DNA of 5,447 nucleotides from Bacteroidota bacterium. Lineage in GTDB: Bacteria > Bacteroidota > Ignavibacteria > Ignavibacteriales > Melioribacteraceae. The notes beneath the pieces were generated by a model that had not been told where the DNA came from, made no database searches, and saw nothing but the letters and a program-made list of their open reading frames with translations. Location: the NCBI GenBank assembly GCA_021812745.1, contig JAKAMS010000197.1:1-5447 (forward strand), in the 5' to 3' direction. Positions 4,693-5,447 of this stretch are shown here, in pieces (positions within the stretch are counted from its first letter, which is position 1; the number at the start of each line of letters is the position of its first letter). The position numbers and the translations under genes were made by a program.

Positions 4693-5447
4693 TTATAATT
4701 TTTCTGTTCCGAAACTTACACCCACCGCACTTGCGGCTAATACCGCTTGATCTTTGGGTTTAACCAACTTCTGGCGTGCAATTGCATCTACAATTCGGAC
4801 ACTTTTAATTTCTGCTCCTTTTAAAGCAACCATCTTTCCAAATTGTTTTTTAACTGCGAGTTGAATAGCATTTGTTCCAAATTTTGTGGCTAATATTCTA
4901 TCGTATGGCGACGGGCTTCCGCCTCTTTGCAAATGTCCAAGTACTATGTAACGCGTTTCTAATCCCGTTTTTTCAGATATCATCTTTGCAACATACTCTC
5001 CAATTCCGCCCAGTTGGATCGGATCGGTTCTTCGGATGTCTTTTGCCTTGGTAATCAAAGTTCCATTTTTGGCTTTGGCACCTTCTGCAACACAAACAAG
5101 ACTAAATCTCTTTCCGCTCATATTTCTCCGAAGAACTCTATCATAAACAACATTCCAGTCGAATGGAAGTTCAGGAATTAATATTATATCTGCGCCGCCG
5201 GCTAAACCGCCGTTTAGAGCAATCCATCCCGCGTATCTTCCCATTACTTCTATAACCATTACACGGTGATGAGCTGAGGCTGTTGTATGAAGACGATCTA
5301 ATGCTTCCGAGACAACTGATATTGCGGAATCGTGTCCAAATGTTTGATCGGTTGCTTCAAGGTCATTGTCAATTGTTTTCGGGACACCAATAATATTCAT
5401 TCCCATCTTACTCAGCTTATCTGAAATATGCATGGTTCCATCGCCGC
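4693..5447 (-). CDS. 6-phosphofructokinase, N-terminus cut by window edge
   Basis: The enzyme phosphorylates fructose 6-phosphate to fructose 1,6-bisphosphate, the committing step of glycolysis, in the cytoplasm. The frame is open to the right edge: the last codons read (G)GDGT, the nucleotide-binding glycine motif, so the ATG at 5433 is an internal Met and the true start lies outside the window. About 250 residues are visible out of a usual 320-365. Visible motifs are GVPKTIDND at 5388-5362, with the catalytic aspartates of TIDND; MGRYAGWIAL, the fructose 6-phosphate site; VAEGA; and HLQRGGSPSPYDR, with the substrate-binding His and Arg. GGDG is the ATP-type residue pattern, while Lys in PKTIDND is typical of group III and pyrophosphate-type enzymes. 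ATP use is therefore likely but not certain. The protein ends GVSFGTEKL; tRNA-Asp follows 66 bases downstream. Confidence 0.95.
   Translation of the reverse strand, partial: GDGTMHISDKLSKMGMNIIGVPKTIDNDLEATDQTFGHDSAISVVSEALDRLHTTASAHHRVMVIEVMGRYAGWIALNGGLAGGADIILIPELPFDWNVVYDRVLRRNMSGKRFSLVCVAEGAKAKNGTLITKAKDIRRTDPIQLGGIGEYVAKMISEKTGLETRYIVLGHLQRGGSPSPYDRILATKFGTNAIQLAVKKQFGKMVALKGAEIKSVRIVDAIARQKLVKPKDQAVLAASAVGVSFGTEKL

Noticed and set aside
4872..5054. Plus-strand 60-codon open frame
   Set aside because: Antisense to conserved phosphofructokinase motifs, with no ribosome binding site or recognisable protein pattern.
5431..5433. ATG taken as the phosphofructokinase start
   Set aside because: The codons before it read GGDGT, an essential internal motif, so this Met is internal and the gene continues past the window.
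1..5447. CRISPR array, insertion sequence, integrase or toxin-antitoxin signatures
   Set aside because: I saw no regularly spaced repeats, transposase-like frames, terminal inverted repeats or target-site duplications; the tRNA 3' end is not followed by an integrase or an obvious attachment-site copy within the window.

Overview
This AT-rich bacterial window is almost entirely coded on the minus strand. Its gene families, two close matches to the Bacteroidota-type -7 promoter element (TAnnTTTG), and a small RNA-recognition-motif protein with a glycine-rich tail suggest the Bacteroidota/Ignavibacteriota (FCB) group. That placement is an inference from family resemblance, not a database result.

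Layout from left to right: (1) bases 1-1741, minus strand, most of a large DUF255/YyaL (SPATA20-like) protein with a thioredoxin-like N-terminus and an (alpha/alpha)6-barrel C-terminus, cut by the left edge; (2) 1803-2087, minus, a GlsB/YeaQ/YmgE-type small membrane protein; (3) 2126-2311, the only plus-strand coding remnant, the C-terminal third of a thioredoxin-fold protein with no start codon and no catalytic half; (4) 2323-2918, minus, a translationally coupled pair made of a DUF3052 protein and a 62-residue hydrophobic protein overlapping by ATGA; (5) 3033-3794, minus, a class I SAM-dependent methyltransferase; (6) 3798-3824, a strong intrinsic terminator for minus-strand transcription that directly abuts the methyltransferase start; (7) 3915-4244, minus, the RRM protein with its Gly-rich tail and a long upstream leader; (8) 4553-4626, minus, tRNA-Asp(GTC); (9) 4693-5447, minus, the C-terminal 250 residues of a 6-phosphofructokinase, cut by the right edge.

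Most of this is ordinary housekeeping and small accessory genes, and I do not see a multi-gene defence, mobile or biosynthetic system. The points most worth a second look are the degraded thioredoxin remnant that now carries a likely glsB promoter, the terminator that touches the methyltransferase start codon, the mixed substrate-site signature in the phosphofructokinase (GGDG with PKTIDND), and the uncharacterised DUF3052/small-membrane-protein pair.
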